From positions 163,739,963 to 163,803,962 of the forward strand of contig NC_085136.1 in NCBI RefSeq assembly GCF_035046485.1: a stretch of DNA of 64,000 bases, written 5' to 3'. The position numbers and the translations under genes were made by a program. Of the stretch, positions 9,428 through 19,044 are shown piece after piece (the first letter of the stretch is position 1; the number at the start of each line of letters is the position of its first letter). This DNA comes from Aedes albopictus (Eukaryota; Arthropoda; Insecta; Diptera; Culicidae). Under the pieces are notes generated by a model. That model saw only the letters and a list, made by a program, of their open reading frames with translations, had not been told where the DNA came from and searched no databases.

Positions 9428-9442
9428 CTGTCACGGTCGCCA
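9428..9442 (-). promoter_or_regulatory. Primer binding site TGGCGACCGTGACAG
   Basis: It directly follows the CA end of the LTR. The sequence matches the tRNA-Arg-type site used by 412/mdg1-like insect retrotransposons (established knowledge). Confidence 0.75.
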
Positions 9443-9792
9443 TGTGATATGAAAGGATGACTGCCACTGGTTCTCTGGTTAAAATACGAATGTCGTATGT
9501 TTTATTGTCTGATTGAATCGAGACCCATGGAGAACGCTGTTGGTCGGTCTTCGACTTAGGGTAATCAAATTATGCTTACTTGCATCTAGACTTGCATATG
9601 CTTGCGTTCGCAACGAATGATAATTCATGCGACTCAATCAAAGCAAGCAGTGGCTTTTAATAAATTACAATGTTGCACAAATAACATTGCGGTATGAAGT
9701 ATTCATACTAGAGTATCCATTGGTCGAAGATTGAAAATTGTGAATGGGAGTATCTGTAATCTCTTCTCGGTTTTCGAACAATTTTGCGATAT

Positions 9793-10260
9793 CTAGTGGT
9801 AAAGTGGTAAATCATCTTCTTCTCGTTGACCAGAGAGTACTTTAAAGGGTTTGAGATTATGAGAAGTGTGAATGGTTTTATTGTAAAGTTCAACTGCTAT
9901 TTTAAAGATTTGTTTTTGGTTGAGATCATCATATTTATCTCGAATGCATCGAGTTGAGTGAAATCTTTCCACTATGCCATTTGATGGTGTAAATTGTACG
10001 TCAATATTTAATCTTTGTAGAAGTGATCGAATTTCTACATTGTCACAAATTATCTTATGCGGAGTTGCATACATGGTTATCAGTTTTATCAGGTTTATGG
10101 AGTGTGATATGATATGGGTGTCTTTCATACTTATTTTCCAAACATGTTTCGCATAAGTTCTTTGAATTTGACGACTCATGGCTGGAAAATAGTATCGTTC
10201 AATGATCTACGCATGATTTTCTTGAGCACCACGGTACAAGAATCTTTTGAATAATCTTTT
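9793..10260 (-). pseudogene. Ty3/gypsy integrase fragment
   Basis: The minus-strand frame carries the DDE core: the second Asp in PHKIICDN, then FTPSNGIVERFHS with the catalytic Glu, then helices ending in TIHTSHNLKPF and LSGQRE. Upstream (about 10180-10260) residues resembling the zinc-binding N-terminal domain (RYYFPAMSRQI) are visible out of frame or interrupted, and the first catalytic Asp region is eroded. It is an internal pol fragment ending near the downstream LTR at 9710. Confidence 0.7.
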
Positions 10261-10451
10261 CTTTTTACGCCTTAGATTGACTGATAAATCGGTTATGAAA
10301 ATTCCCTGAACGATTAGGTTAGTTTTAAGCTGGTCTATTTGGAGGTGTTCCTTGTTGATTGAAAAAGCTGTAAGATGGTTTGTTCGGAACGTTTTGGAGT
10401 GAGGGGGGGGGGGGTGGTTTTCTGTGTTTTAGGGTATGCTACTCTTCGGTT
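10261..10451. other. Short non-coding stretch with a 12-G run
   Basis: Contains a run of 12 G at 10403-10414 followed by TGG. Nothing coding was seen. Confidence 0.4.
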
Positions 10452-11000
10452 TTATCGATCGACAAGATCATATTCACAATTTCGGCGTGCAAGTTTGTTG
10501 GCCTTTTCATTGGCATACTGGTAAGTAGTGGGTTGTAAAATCCCTACGTGCGACAAATATGGCTCGTCTAATCCGTCTATGATTTTTTCTTGACAGAGCT
10601 TATCTGTAAATTTTACTAGTTCATCTGGATGTCGCCACTGACTATCCATCTGAATATGTGTAGAAATTCCTGTATAGCAATCGCTGATTGCAGTGTAAAC
10701 CTTTCTTACTGTGTTTCGATTCTGTTTGAGGGAGAAAAGTCTCTGTAGAAGAGTAGACATTTCTCTTTTGTCCCCATAGATAATTTTCAGTTTTGTTTTA
10801 ATCTTGTCCCACTCAAGCGGAGTTCAACTAGAGGTCAAAAGATCTCCAGCTTCTCCAACAATTTTATTACGAATTTCCATGAGCCAAAGCTCATAAACAT
10901 CCGTCCCAATCAAATGATCATATTGTCTGATGACACGATCGGCGCATGTAATCCTATGGTTTACTTGCTGATCAAACTTATCAAATGCAATATTACAAGT
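10452..11000 (-). pseudogene. Ty3/gypsy gag fragment with stop codon
   Basis: The frame reads WDKIKTKLKIIYGDKRE, then LLQRLFSLKQNRNTV and YLSHVGILQPTTYQYAN, a capsid pattern. An in-frame TGA interrupts it just upstream of the WDKIK block (near 10832), and similarity continues upstream as ELWLMEIRNKIVGEAG to about 11000. It is a different gag lineage from those at 4524 and 7693. The downstream nucleocapsid and pol are missing. Confidence 0.6.
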
Positions 11001-11739
11001 GTAAATAGAATTTCCGGGTAATCGTCTGGTGATTGTCGTCTATTCCGCAGTGGGCGCTGTTGTGCTTGTCCTCTATTAATGTATCCTGGTTTTCCTCGGA
11101 GGTAATATCCTCGAATCGACTGGTATGCTGCCAGCGACGCCAAAAGCGGGTAAGGTGATTCGTTTGTCTTCAGTCCGTTGGTGTGAACCGGGATTGAGAG
11201 CGATGTGGTTCTCTGCGGGGCGGTGATTTTTCTCCGTTGCACTTTCACCGGTCACTGGATGATCCGCGCACTGCACTTAAACCGATTTTCCGACGCACTC
11301 AACGAATTACGTTAATTGCTTAATATGTCTTACTTATCGCGACAGGTACACTTGATTTCCGAACGTGGTGTTAGCACTTGGATTCACTCCCCCGCAGAAT
11401 AGACTGCGCCAGCTTTAAAAGGGGATCTTCATAAAGGTTTTTAAAAAAGAACTCTAGAGAACTAAACTGTTGAAAGGCTAAAACAAGACTGATTTATTTT
11501 CTACAAATCCGAGCCTAACTGGCATGCTCCCTAACTCATGTTTACGTTTGCGTAAATTGATCGTCCCGTCCGGTGGCGTTCTGCTGAGACGGTACTGCAC
11601 AGACTACGTAGGTACGTACATGGACTTGCGGATGTTGCTTAAAAAAAAAACTAAACTTGAATTACACTTGTTGGCTTTCCAAACTGAACTGATTTATTCC
11701 TACGCTTCAACCTAGCTACTGGGCTCTACACACTTTAAA
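11001..11739. other. Leader-like or LTR-like remnant, unresolved
   Basis: Short overlapping minus frames at 10961-11276 have no recognisable motif. ACTGATTTATT occurs twice, once near 11489 and once near 11689. Its reverse complement AATAAATCAGT also occurs at an LTR-like segment near 44640. LTR material is possible but no boundaries were found. Confidence 0.25.
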
Positions 11740-11945
11740 TAATGTACCGTATTCAGCTGTTCTATTTTCGGTAAAAGTTCAAATTACCGAATGTACAGCA
11801 AAACATTACCCAAGTTCGGCGAAAAATTACCGAACGTTCGGTAAATTGTACTGAATCATCGGTAATGTTTACCGAAATTTCTTAACTTACTGAACTTCGG
11901 TAAAACTGTGCTAAACTTTAGTAATCCAAATTTTTACCGAAATAA
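11740..11945. repeat. TTACCGAA / TTCGGTAA-rich repeat, MITE-like
   Basis: At least six copies of the octamer TTACCGAA or its complement, some head-to-head (TTACCGAACGTTCGGTAA), lie within about 200 bases. The dense inverted octamers suggest a non-autonomous element with internal sub-repeats. No target duplication was identified. Confidence 0.5.
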
Positions 11946-12073
11946 GTGTGCAACCATTAGATCTGCTGATTATACTGACTCCGAAATGCTGATGTTGCAA
12001 TCCTATTAGTTGTTGTTGCAATTTTGGATGCCAAGACACAATACCTTTTATGGCACTTCATCACTTAGAAGGG

Positions 12074-12179
12074 CATTGGCGTAGCTACCTGGGGCCTGTG
12101 CCCCCTCTTTCATCCTTCTCTTTCTAGTGTTTGTTTAGGAGAATAAGTGCGATAAAAGAAAAAGCTAGCTACGCCAATG
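12074..12179. mobile_element. Small MITE with 14-base terminal inverted repeats
   Basis: CATTGGCGTAGCTA at 12074-12087 is the exact reverse complement of TAGCTACGCCAATG at 12166-12179. It is 106 bases long, non-coding, and has no clear target duplication. Confidence 0.65.
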
Positions 12180-14028
12180 GTGAAGGGTTGAATTTTCCGA
12201 GCTCGTAGGACATCTGCAGTCGCAGGGGTCACAGGTATCACAGGAACACTGGGTTCATCGATTATCTTCGCTTTACTACTTGGTTAACACTTCCTTCAGA
12301 TCAGCAACTGATCTCGCGGAGAGTTTGTTTGCTCGTTTTCTCTCTCGTTTCACTTTTAATTTATACAGGGTTAGTAACACTGTAAGAAGCGGCTAGCTCG
12401 GAGGTATACCCTCTCAGGGTCGGCGGATATCTGCTCAGGAAGACTCACAACCCACTGAACGGAACAATGGCAGACACACATTGGAGGACAAAGACATTTC
12501 TCACGAAGTAGTACAAAATACATGAAGAAGTTACATTTACTTATAATCTATTTATTCTAAATGAAATGGGTTTAGTGTGGGAAAGGGGGGGGGGGGGGGT
12601 GTAGAAGGTTTCGTTGCGGCCGTTTGTATGCAGGCGAACTGTAGGCATGCGTTGAGAGAAAGAATCTATTGATGACGAACATGGTGTACTTGCCACATCG
12701 CTGTGAGATCATGTAGTATTTCCACTGTGACCAGGATGCGTGGATCCTGGGGCATCGACTACGTACTGGCTGGGGTTTACTGTGCGGCGATTCCGTAGTG
12801 TCGCTCCAAAACTGGTACTCCGACGTCCAACGCGCTCGTGAACAGGGTAGTAACACATTGGATATTGGGTACCAGCAAGCGGGGCAAGCCCACGGTCCTC
12901 ACTGGAACCCTCACCTCCATAGCGTCCGTTACTACTCGCCCGTCACGTGTGGCCCGACAATATCGAATGGGGCTTGTCGGCCACCAGCACGTGGCTCGCC
13001 GGACCTTCACGCCTCGCTGTCCCCCAAAGGGGGGGGGTGGTTTGTAAACAATACGGGAATCTATTTCGGCTTGGCCTCGTTGTCGATCTGCTGCGGGTTA
13101 AATCACTGACACACTCGTTGGTTGCAGTAGGGGGACTCCTCTCTAACACAGAGGTTCGTCAAACTGGGATTCGTACAGGGACTTCTACGGTCCCGGAAAC
13201 GTGACTGTTCGTCTGCACAGTCCAATTCTTTCTCCCCTTCGTTTTTCTGCTCAAAAATCGGTGCTCCCCATTTGCGTTTCTCGTGGCTTCGACAGCTCTC
13301 ATTCTTCCTACACTCTCTCTCCTTTTACCCATTGCCGAGAACCAAGTCAGTGGTGCAATATTTTATAAAGGTGTATGTTTGAAAGGAGTGAAAGGGGGGG
13401 GGGGGTGGATTGGTTAGTTGGAGTCTACGAGTAACTACTGTGAACGTTGAAATTCTAAACAGTGTCTGTGCCTTCCACAGTGGTTACCATTGTTGCCAGT
13501 TTGTCGTTAACAATTGTCCCTTCCTTCGGGAAAAATTCTCGAATCAATGAAAATTGAGCGAGAATTTTTGTATTTTAATAATTAGTGTTCGTAGCTACCT
13601 TCTCCATATAATAATGCGAAGCCACCTAGTTAAGGGTTTAGTTTTGATCGGACAATTACAACTATTATAGCTCAGGTTTTTTTTAATAAACATGATCTTT
13701 CATAGGAAGTGTTTTTTTTCCAATATCTATATACAATAATTTTAAAAGTAGGAATAGAGAACCATTGAACTATACATTCTCAAATTCATAATTCTTTTGG
13801 CGATAAGGAATTAATACTCGCTTATCGTACTTTTATTTTTAAAATTCTAGTGCGTATACCTAATTTTTAACCTAATATCACAGCATAGTACCTACTAGTT
13901 CTCATACATTAAACTCTAACACGCATTCATTCATTGGGCCCTTCCATTCATTCAATCCTCGTTCAATCAACTCCTTGCATCTTTTCGGTACCTTGGCTTA
14001 CTAACTATTTATCCTATGCGCTCCCTAG
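12180..14028. other. No supported gene; poly-G tracts and short frames
   Basis: Runs of 15 G (12585-12599), 9 G (13029-13037) and 12 G (13394-13405) are each preceded by AAA and followed by T, like polypurine tracts beside LTRs. A 69-103 codon region at 12798-13109 is open in several frames but GC-rich with no recognised motif. The rest holds nothing I can name. Confidence 0.35.
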
Positions 14029-14115
14029 ACTCTTAACGTCATTGAGAGTATCACCCAGACAAAGCTGTCAAAGCACTCTTAACGTCATTGAGAGTATCAC
14101 CCAGACAAAGCTGTC
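14029..14115. repeat. 41-base tandem duplication (period 46)
   Basis: The 41-base unit at 14029-14069, starting ACTCTTAACGTCATTGAGAG, is repeated exactly at 14075-14115. It is just downstream (minus sense) of the virus-like fragment. Confidence 0.85.
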
Positions 14116-14452
14116 TCGTGTGATGATCGAGATCCAGTCTTCTTCTAACTTTCTCGCTAGAAAGTTGAAGGTTCCTGGATTCTTTGAAGAATGCAACCCG
14201 ACCTGTTCATTACCATCATTAAATATATTAATAATGGCAGAAGGTCATTACGGTATTGCATTGGAGGTAAGGCGCAATGTATGCCTTAATCCACTCCTAT
14301 CTATGTGAACAGATGTGAATGCACGGTTCTGGTAGCGCTGACGTCATAGCGAAACCCCGATGCATCACTCAAAGAGTACAATATCAATACAGACATCGAG
14401 CATGGTCGTAACCTTTGTGTACTCCTTTCGTTCTACTGAACATTGTACACAT

Positions 14453-15428
14453 TTATTTCACTAGGGTATCGCGCCACTTGGTAAGGCCACCGGGATCATC
14501 TTCTTCATCCAAACCTAAGTCACTCATCAGGCTGACACATTGCTCCTGGACAGATTTTTTCTTTTTTGGCTTCGCTTCGTCTGTCCACACCGAGAACCCC
14601 GCAAACCTGCTCGTGGCCAACACCGCCAACCTGACTTCGATCGCCCCTGGATCAACGTGGGAAAGAAGACTTTTACACATCACCTTCCACGCTGCCATAC
14701 AATCGACCATTGTGGCAGCTCGAGCCGGATTATCCGTATTACGTCCAATAATTTTATGGCCTATCTTCCCAAAGTCAAAATTACCACCGTACGTAGCCAT
14801 ATGCGCGTTACCAATGTAGAAATTCTCAGTTATGGGGAAGGATGCCTCTACCACATCGACTATGACCAAACATATAAACTTAAATGTACCAGGGATATAG
14901 ACTGTCGCTGCTTTAGGCATACATTCTATTTTTGCGGTGTTTGTACTGGTTTTGATGTCGTGGACCGTCACAGGAATCTCGATTTGCACAGCATGATTCC
15001 ACCACTTAGTAGATGTGTGGGCAAGTATGTATGGACCCAGCCACGATTGACCTCGCCAGTTCATCTTCACAGGGATAAACTTAATATTACCCACAGGCAC
15101 TTCAGCCTTGTTACTGTCATACAAGCAGTCTCCGGCCAGTGCAGATCCACTGACCAACCGAGCATACTGGGCCAATGTTCGCCAATAGAGATTACTTGCC
15201 CCGCTCTCTATTCCAATCTGTGTTCGCGTTGACTGAGCAGGCGCCTTCGTCCAGACCTTCTTTGCTTTTGAAACATCTGCGTAACCATTTGCCACCATGT
15301 TCTGTACGCAGCTGGTAGAGTACGACATCCACTCCTCCGGGGCCAGGCAGTGCATCAAAAGACCAAGACGTATCAAAGGGGCCTCGTCGGTCATGGCCTG
15401 AATGCCTGTTCTACGTGATGCTTCCAAC
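14453..15428 (-). pseudogene. Virus nucleocapsid-like fragment, cut by assembly gap
   Basis: An uninterrupted minus-strand frame of about 325 codons enters from the gap at 15429 and stops at 14455-14453 (TAA). It is a well-formed protein: W-rich blocks (NLYWRTLAQYARLV, MNWRGQSWLGPYILAH, TKWWNHAVQ), then a Gly/Asn region (MATYGGNFDFGKIGHK). It ends in a Lys cluster and an acidic tail (LGLDEEDDPGG). It shows no retrotransposon or host domain I know. Size, tail composition and the setting among retroelements suggest a capsid or nucleoprotein from a non-retroviral RNA virus. No in-frame stop or shift is seen in the visible part, which would fit recent integration or retention. The virus group is unresolved. 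Confidence 0.45.
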
Positions 15429-15429
15429 A

Positions 15430-15929
15430 NNNNNNNNNNNNNNNNNNNNNNNNNNNNNNNNNNNNNNNNNNNNNNNNNNNNNNNNNNNNNNNNNNNNNNN
15501 NNNNNNNNNNNNNNNNNNNNNNNNNNNNNNNNNNNNNNNNNNNNNNNNNNNNNNNNNNNNNNNNNNNNNNNNNNNNNNNNNNNNNNNNNNNNNNNNNNNN
15601 NNNNNNNNNNNNNNNNNNNNNNNNNNNNNNNNNNNNNNNNNNNNNNNNNNNNNNNNNNNNNNNNNNNNNNNNNNNNNNNNNNNNNNNNNNNNNNNNNNNN
15701 NNNNNNNNNNNNNNNNNNNNNNNNNNNNNNNNNNNNNNNNNNNNNNNNNNNNNNNNNNNNNNNNNNNNNNNNNNNNNNNNNNNNNNNNNNNNNNNNNNNN
15801 NNNNNNNNNNNNNNNNNNNNNNNNNNNNNNNNNNNNNNNNNNNNNNNNNNNNNNNNNNNNNNNNNNNNNNNNNNNNNNNNNNNNNNNNNNNNNNNNNNNN
15901 NNNNNNNNNNNNNNNNNNNNNNNNNNNNN
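15430..15929. other. Assembly gap (500 N)
   Basis: Exactly 500 unknown bases. It hides the junction between the minus-strand virus-like fragment and the 5' end of the LINE. Any frame crossing it is an artefact. Confidence 0.99.
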
Positions 15930-18873
15930 TGGCACCCATAGCAGTGCACCAGACATTACATCAGAAACATCAACAGATAGGCTTCTGATCTACTATCAGA
16001 ATGTTCGTGGACTGCGAACTAAAATCGACGAGTTTTTCGTAGCTATTGCCGAAACCGACTATGATGTGTTGGTGCTCATTGAGACCTGGCTCGATGATCG
16101 GATTTATTCTGCACAACTGTTTGGTGACCGCTTTACGGTTTTCCGGAACGATCGGAATCCGTTGAATAGCACCAAAAAACGTGGTGGCGGCGTTCTGATA
16201 GCAGTTTCGACGCGTTTTCGCTGCAGCTTGGACACTACATTGGTGAGCACGGCAGTGGAGCAGTTGTGGGTGAAAATCAAGCTGCTCAATCGCGTTATTA
16301 GTATCGGCGCTTCATATATTCCTCCGGACCGTAAATCTGATGTGGCATATATCAACAACCACATCAATTCGATTGGTAGTGTTACGTCAAGACTGGACAG
16401 CAACGACCTGGTTCTTCAGTATGGCGATTATAATCAATCCGGTTTGTGTTGGAATATTTTGGGTAGTGATGTACCTGCTATCGACGTCCTCCGATCTCAA
16501 ATGCCAGAGTCATGCTGTATCCTCTTGGATGGCTTTGACTTGCACGGGCTAGTGCAGATTAATAAGATCCTTAATCCAAATTCCAAATTGCTAGACTTGG
16601 TTTTGGTTAACGAAGTGGCTCTATCCAGTTGCTCAGTTTCGGAATCACCAGAGCCTCTGATTAGACTCGACTCAGCTCATCCCGCGTTAGAAACATCAGT
16701 CAGGATCCCTGTACCCGTCATTTTCGAGGACTTGGAAGATCTACAGGCATTAGATTTTAGAAAAGCTGATTTTGGTTCTATGGCGCAATCACTAGCACAA
16801 GTTGACTGGCAATTTCTTGACACATGTTCTAATGTCAACGAAGCGGTTTGCCTTTTTACTCAGACATTGAGTCAAACAATAGCTGTCCATGTGCCTCTGC
16901 AAAAACCGATTCCCAAGCCAGTGTGGGGTAATGCTCGACTTCAGTACCTGAAGCGTTTAAGATCTAAAGCACTTCGTAACTATAGCCGGGTTAAGAATGT
17001 GTTCACCAAGCGCGCATTCTCAATTGCTAGCAACGATTATCGCAAATACAACCGACACCTCTACAAATGCTATACTATACGCATGCAGAATAAACTCCGC
17101 CGAAATCCTAAATCATTCTGGTCTTTTGTCAAGACAAAGAGAAATGAGGATGGCCTGCCTGCTGAAATCTATCTCGGAGAAAAACGCGCAAGCTCTGCTA
17201 GTGAGAAAAGCAATCTTTTTGCGGAACGCTTCAAGCAGGTTTTCAATGATGCACGTGCTACGACAGCGCAAGTGAATAATGCACTCAGCGATACGCCAAG
17301 AAACGTAATTGATTTCAACAACTTCACAGTCACCTCGGAGAACGTGAGGTTGGCTATCAGTAAGCTCAAGCATTCAAACGTAGGAGGCCCGGACGGTGTT
17401 CCACCCTGCATCCTAAAAAACTGCTCGGCCGAGCTAATCGTTCCGTTGACGAAACTGTTCAACCTCTCTCTGCTACAAAGTGAGTTTCCTGAGCTGTGGA
17501 AATCTTCTTTCATGTTCCCAGTATACAAAAAAGGCGATAAACAGAATGCGGAGAACTACCGAGGAATCACATCGCTCTGTGCGTGCTCGAAGGTTTTCGA
17601 AATAATTATCAACGACGCTTTGTTTTCTTGCTGCAAAACTTATATTTCTCCGGATCAGCATGGATTTCATCCAAGAAGATCAATAGTAACTAATCTTGCT
17701 CCTTTCATATCGTCATGCGTAAGGAATATTGAGCAGGGTGCACAGTTAGACGTCGTGTACACTGATCTTAAAGCTGCTTTTGATCGAGTTGATCACTCAA
17801 TCCTATTAGCCAAATTGGAAAAGATCGGTGTGTCTGCTGACTTGGTTCAGTGGTTTAACTCCTATTTAAAAGACCGCAAACTTTGTGTAAAACTTGGCTC
17901 AGCCCTCTCAGTCAACTTCACCAACATTTCCGGGGTACCGCAAGGAAGTAACTTGGGACCATTGTTGTTTACTATTTTCCTGAACGACGCTGGACTAGTT
18001 CTTCCTCCAGGATGCAGGGTCTTTTATGCAGATGACGTCAAGATTTTTGTGGTAGTTCGCAGTCTTATCGACTGCTTGCGCCTACAACAGCTGATCAACG
18101 AGTTCAGTGATTGGTGTAGCCGAAATTTCCTAACACTCAGTGTGCAAAAATGCAACGTTATTAGTTTTCATCGAAAGCTGAAGCCAATTCTGTTTGATTA
18201 TATGATCAATGATCAACAGCTGCAGCGAGTTGAAACTGTTCGGGATCTTGGTATCATGCTGGATGCAGCGCTAACGTTCAAGCCACATTATGCAGATATC
18301 GCGGCCAAGGCCAGCAAACAACTTGGTTTTATCTTCAAGGTAGCTGATGAGTTTCGCGATCCCACCTGCCTCAAATCATTGTATTGTGCTCTTGTGAGGT
18401 CAATTTTGGAATTTGGCTTAGTTATTTGGTGCCCGTATCAAAGAGTGTGGATAATGCGGTTGGAGACTATCCAAAGAAAATTCGTTCGATATGCTCTACG
18501 CCATTTACCGTGGAATGATCTAGACAACCTTCCACCGTACGAACATCGATGCCAACTTCTGGGAATTGATACGCTTGAACGTAGGAGATCAATTGCTCAA
18601 GCAGTGTTTGCCGCAAAAGTGCTGACCGGGGAAATCGATTCACCGGAAATTTTGGCTAATCTTACAATCTACGCCCCAGAAAGACCTCTGCGGATCAGGA
18701 ATTTCCTATATCTCCCTCTCCGATCAACTGGATATGGACAGCATGACCCTTTGCGATCCGTCGCAGCACAATTCAACGAATTCCATTACGCCTTCGACTT
18801 CAATATTACTACGGATACTTTCAAACAGCGGATTTCTAGGAGTTTTCGTGAAGAAGATAGACGGCTGCATTAG
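15930..18873 (+). CDS. LINE ORF2: AP-type endonuclease and reverse transcriptase
   Basis: About 980 codons are open after the gap. The first 230 or so form an AP-endonuclease-like domain: LLIYYQNVRGLRTK, then VLIETWLDD, RGGGVLIAV and YGDYNQSG (the usual GDFN site). The RT follows: NVGGPDGVPP, PVYKKGDKQNAENYRGI, QHGFHPRRSIVTNL, TDLKAAFDRVDH with a catalytic Asp, GVPQGSNLGPLLF, and FYADDVK with the YADD catalytic pair at 18025-18036. A C-terminal region follows (LRSILEFGLVIW-like, residues RSILEFGLVIW). No RNase H domain is seen, which favours the Jockey group over I or LOA. The frame has no stops, so the enzyme could be functional if the 5' part is intact. The enzyme would nick target DNA and copy its own RNA. 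Confidence 0.9.
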
Positions 18874-19013
18874 TTATGTTATTTTTATGAATATTCTTTT
18901 ATGTGCATTATGTTAGGTTGTCTATTGTTTCATTGACCATTGTTGTAAGTGTTAGTAAAATTACTTTTAATATTATTTACTTCATTAAGACATTTTGTCA
19001 GATGATTTTAACC

Positions 19014-19044
19014 AAACTAAATAAATAAATAAATAAATAAATAG
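19014..19044 (+). repeat. (TAAA)n microsatellite tail of the LINE
   Basis: About seven TAAA units follow ACCAAAC, at the expected 3' end of the LINE. Confidence 0.85.

Larger units (their letters stand above)
8841..9710 (-). mobile_element. Internally deleted LTR retrotransposon
   Basis: Two near-identical direct repeats at about 8841-9040 and 9501-9710 flank an internal region of about 390 bases. On the minus strand the order is LTR (9710 down to 9443), primer binding site TGGCGACCGTGACAG (9442-9428), a short AT-rich interior, a purine tract AAAAGGGGGAAGG (9053-9041), then the second LTR starting TGTAGTATG. All cis elements for reverse transcription are present but gag and pol are gone. The 3' part of the second LTR diverges below about 8841. 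Confidence 0.75.
15930..19044 (+). mobile_element. Jockey-group non-LTR retrotransposon (LINE), 5' end in gap
   Basis: A long ORF2 (15930-18873) is followed by about 140 bases of 3' UTR and a (TAAA)n-type tail at 19014-19044. The 5' end, including any ORF1, is lost in the gap. No target duplication could be checked. An intact reading frame suggests a young insertion. Confidence 0.85.

Noticed and set aside
12798..13204. Overlapping open frames on both strands in a GC-rich patch
   Set aside because: Several frames are open at once because of base composition. No conserved domain seen.
13934..14308. 124-codon plus frame
   Set aside because: It is partly an exact 41-base tandem repeat and has no motif.
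15415..15949. Frames of 179-498 codons crossing 15430-15929
   Set aside because: They are read through 500 N and are artefacts. Only the parts outside the gap were used.
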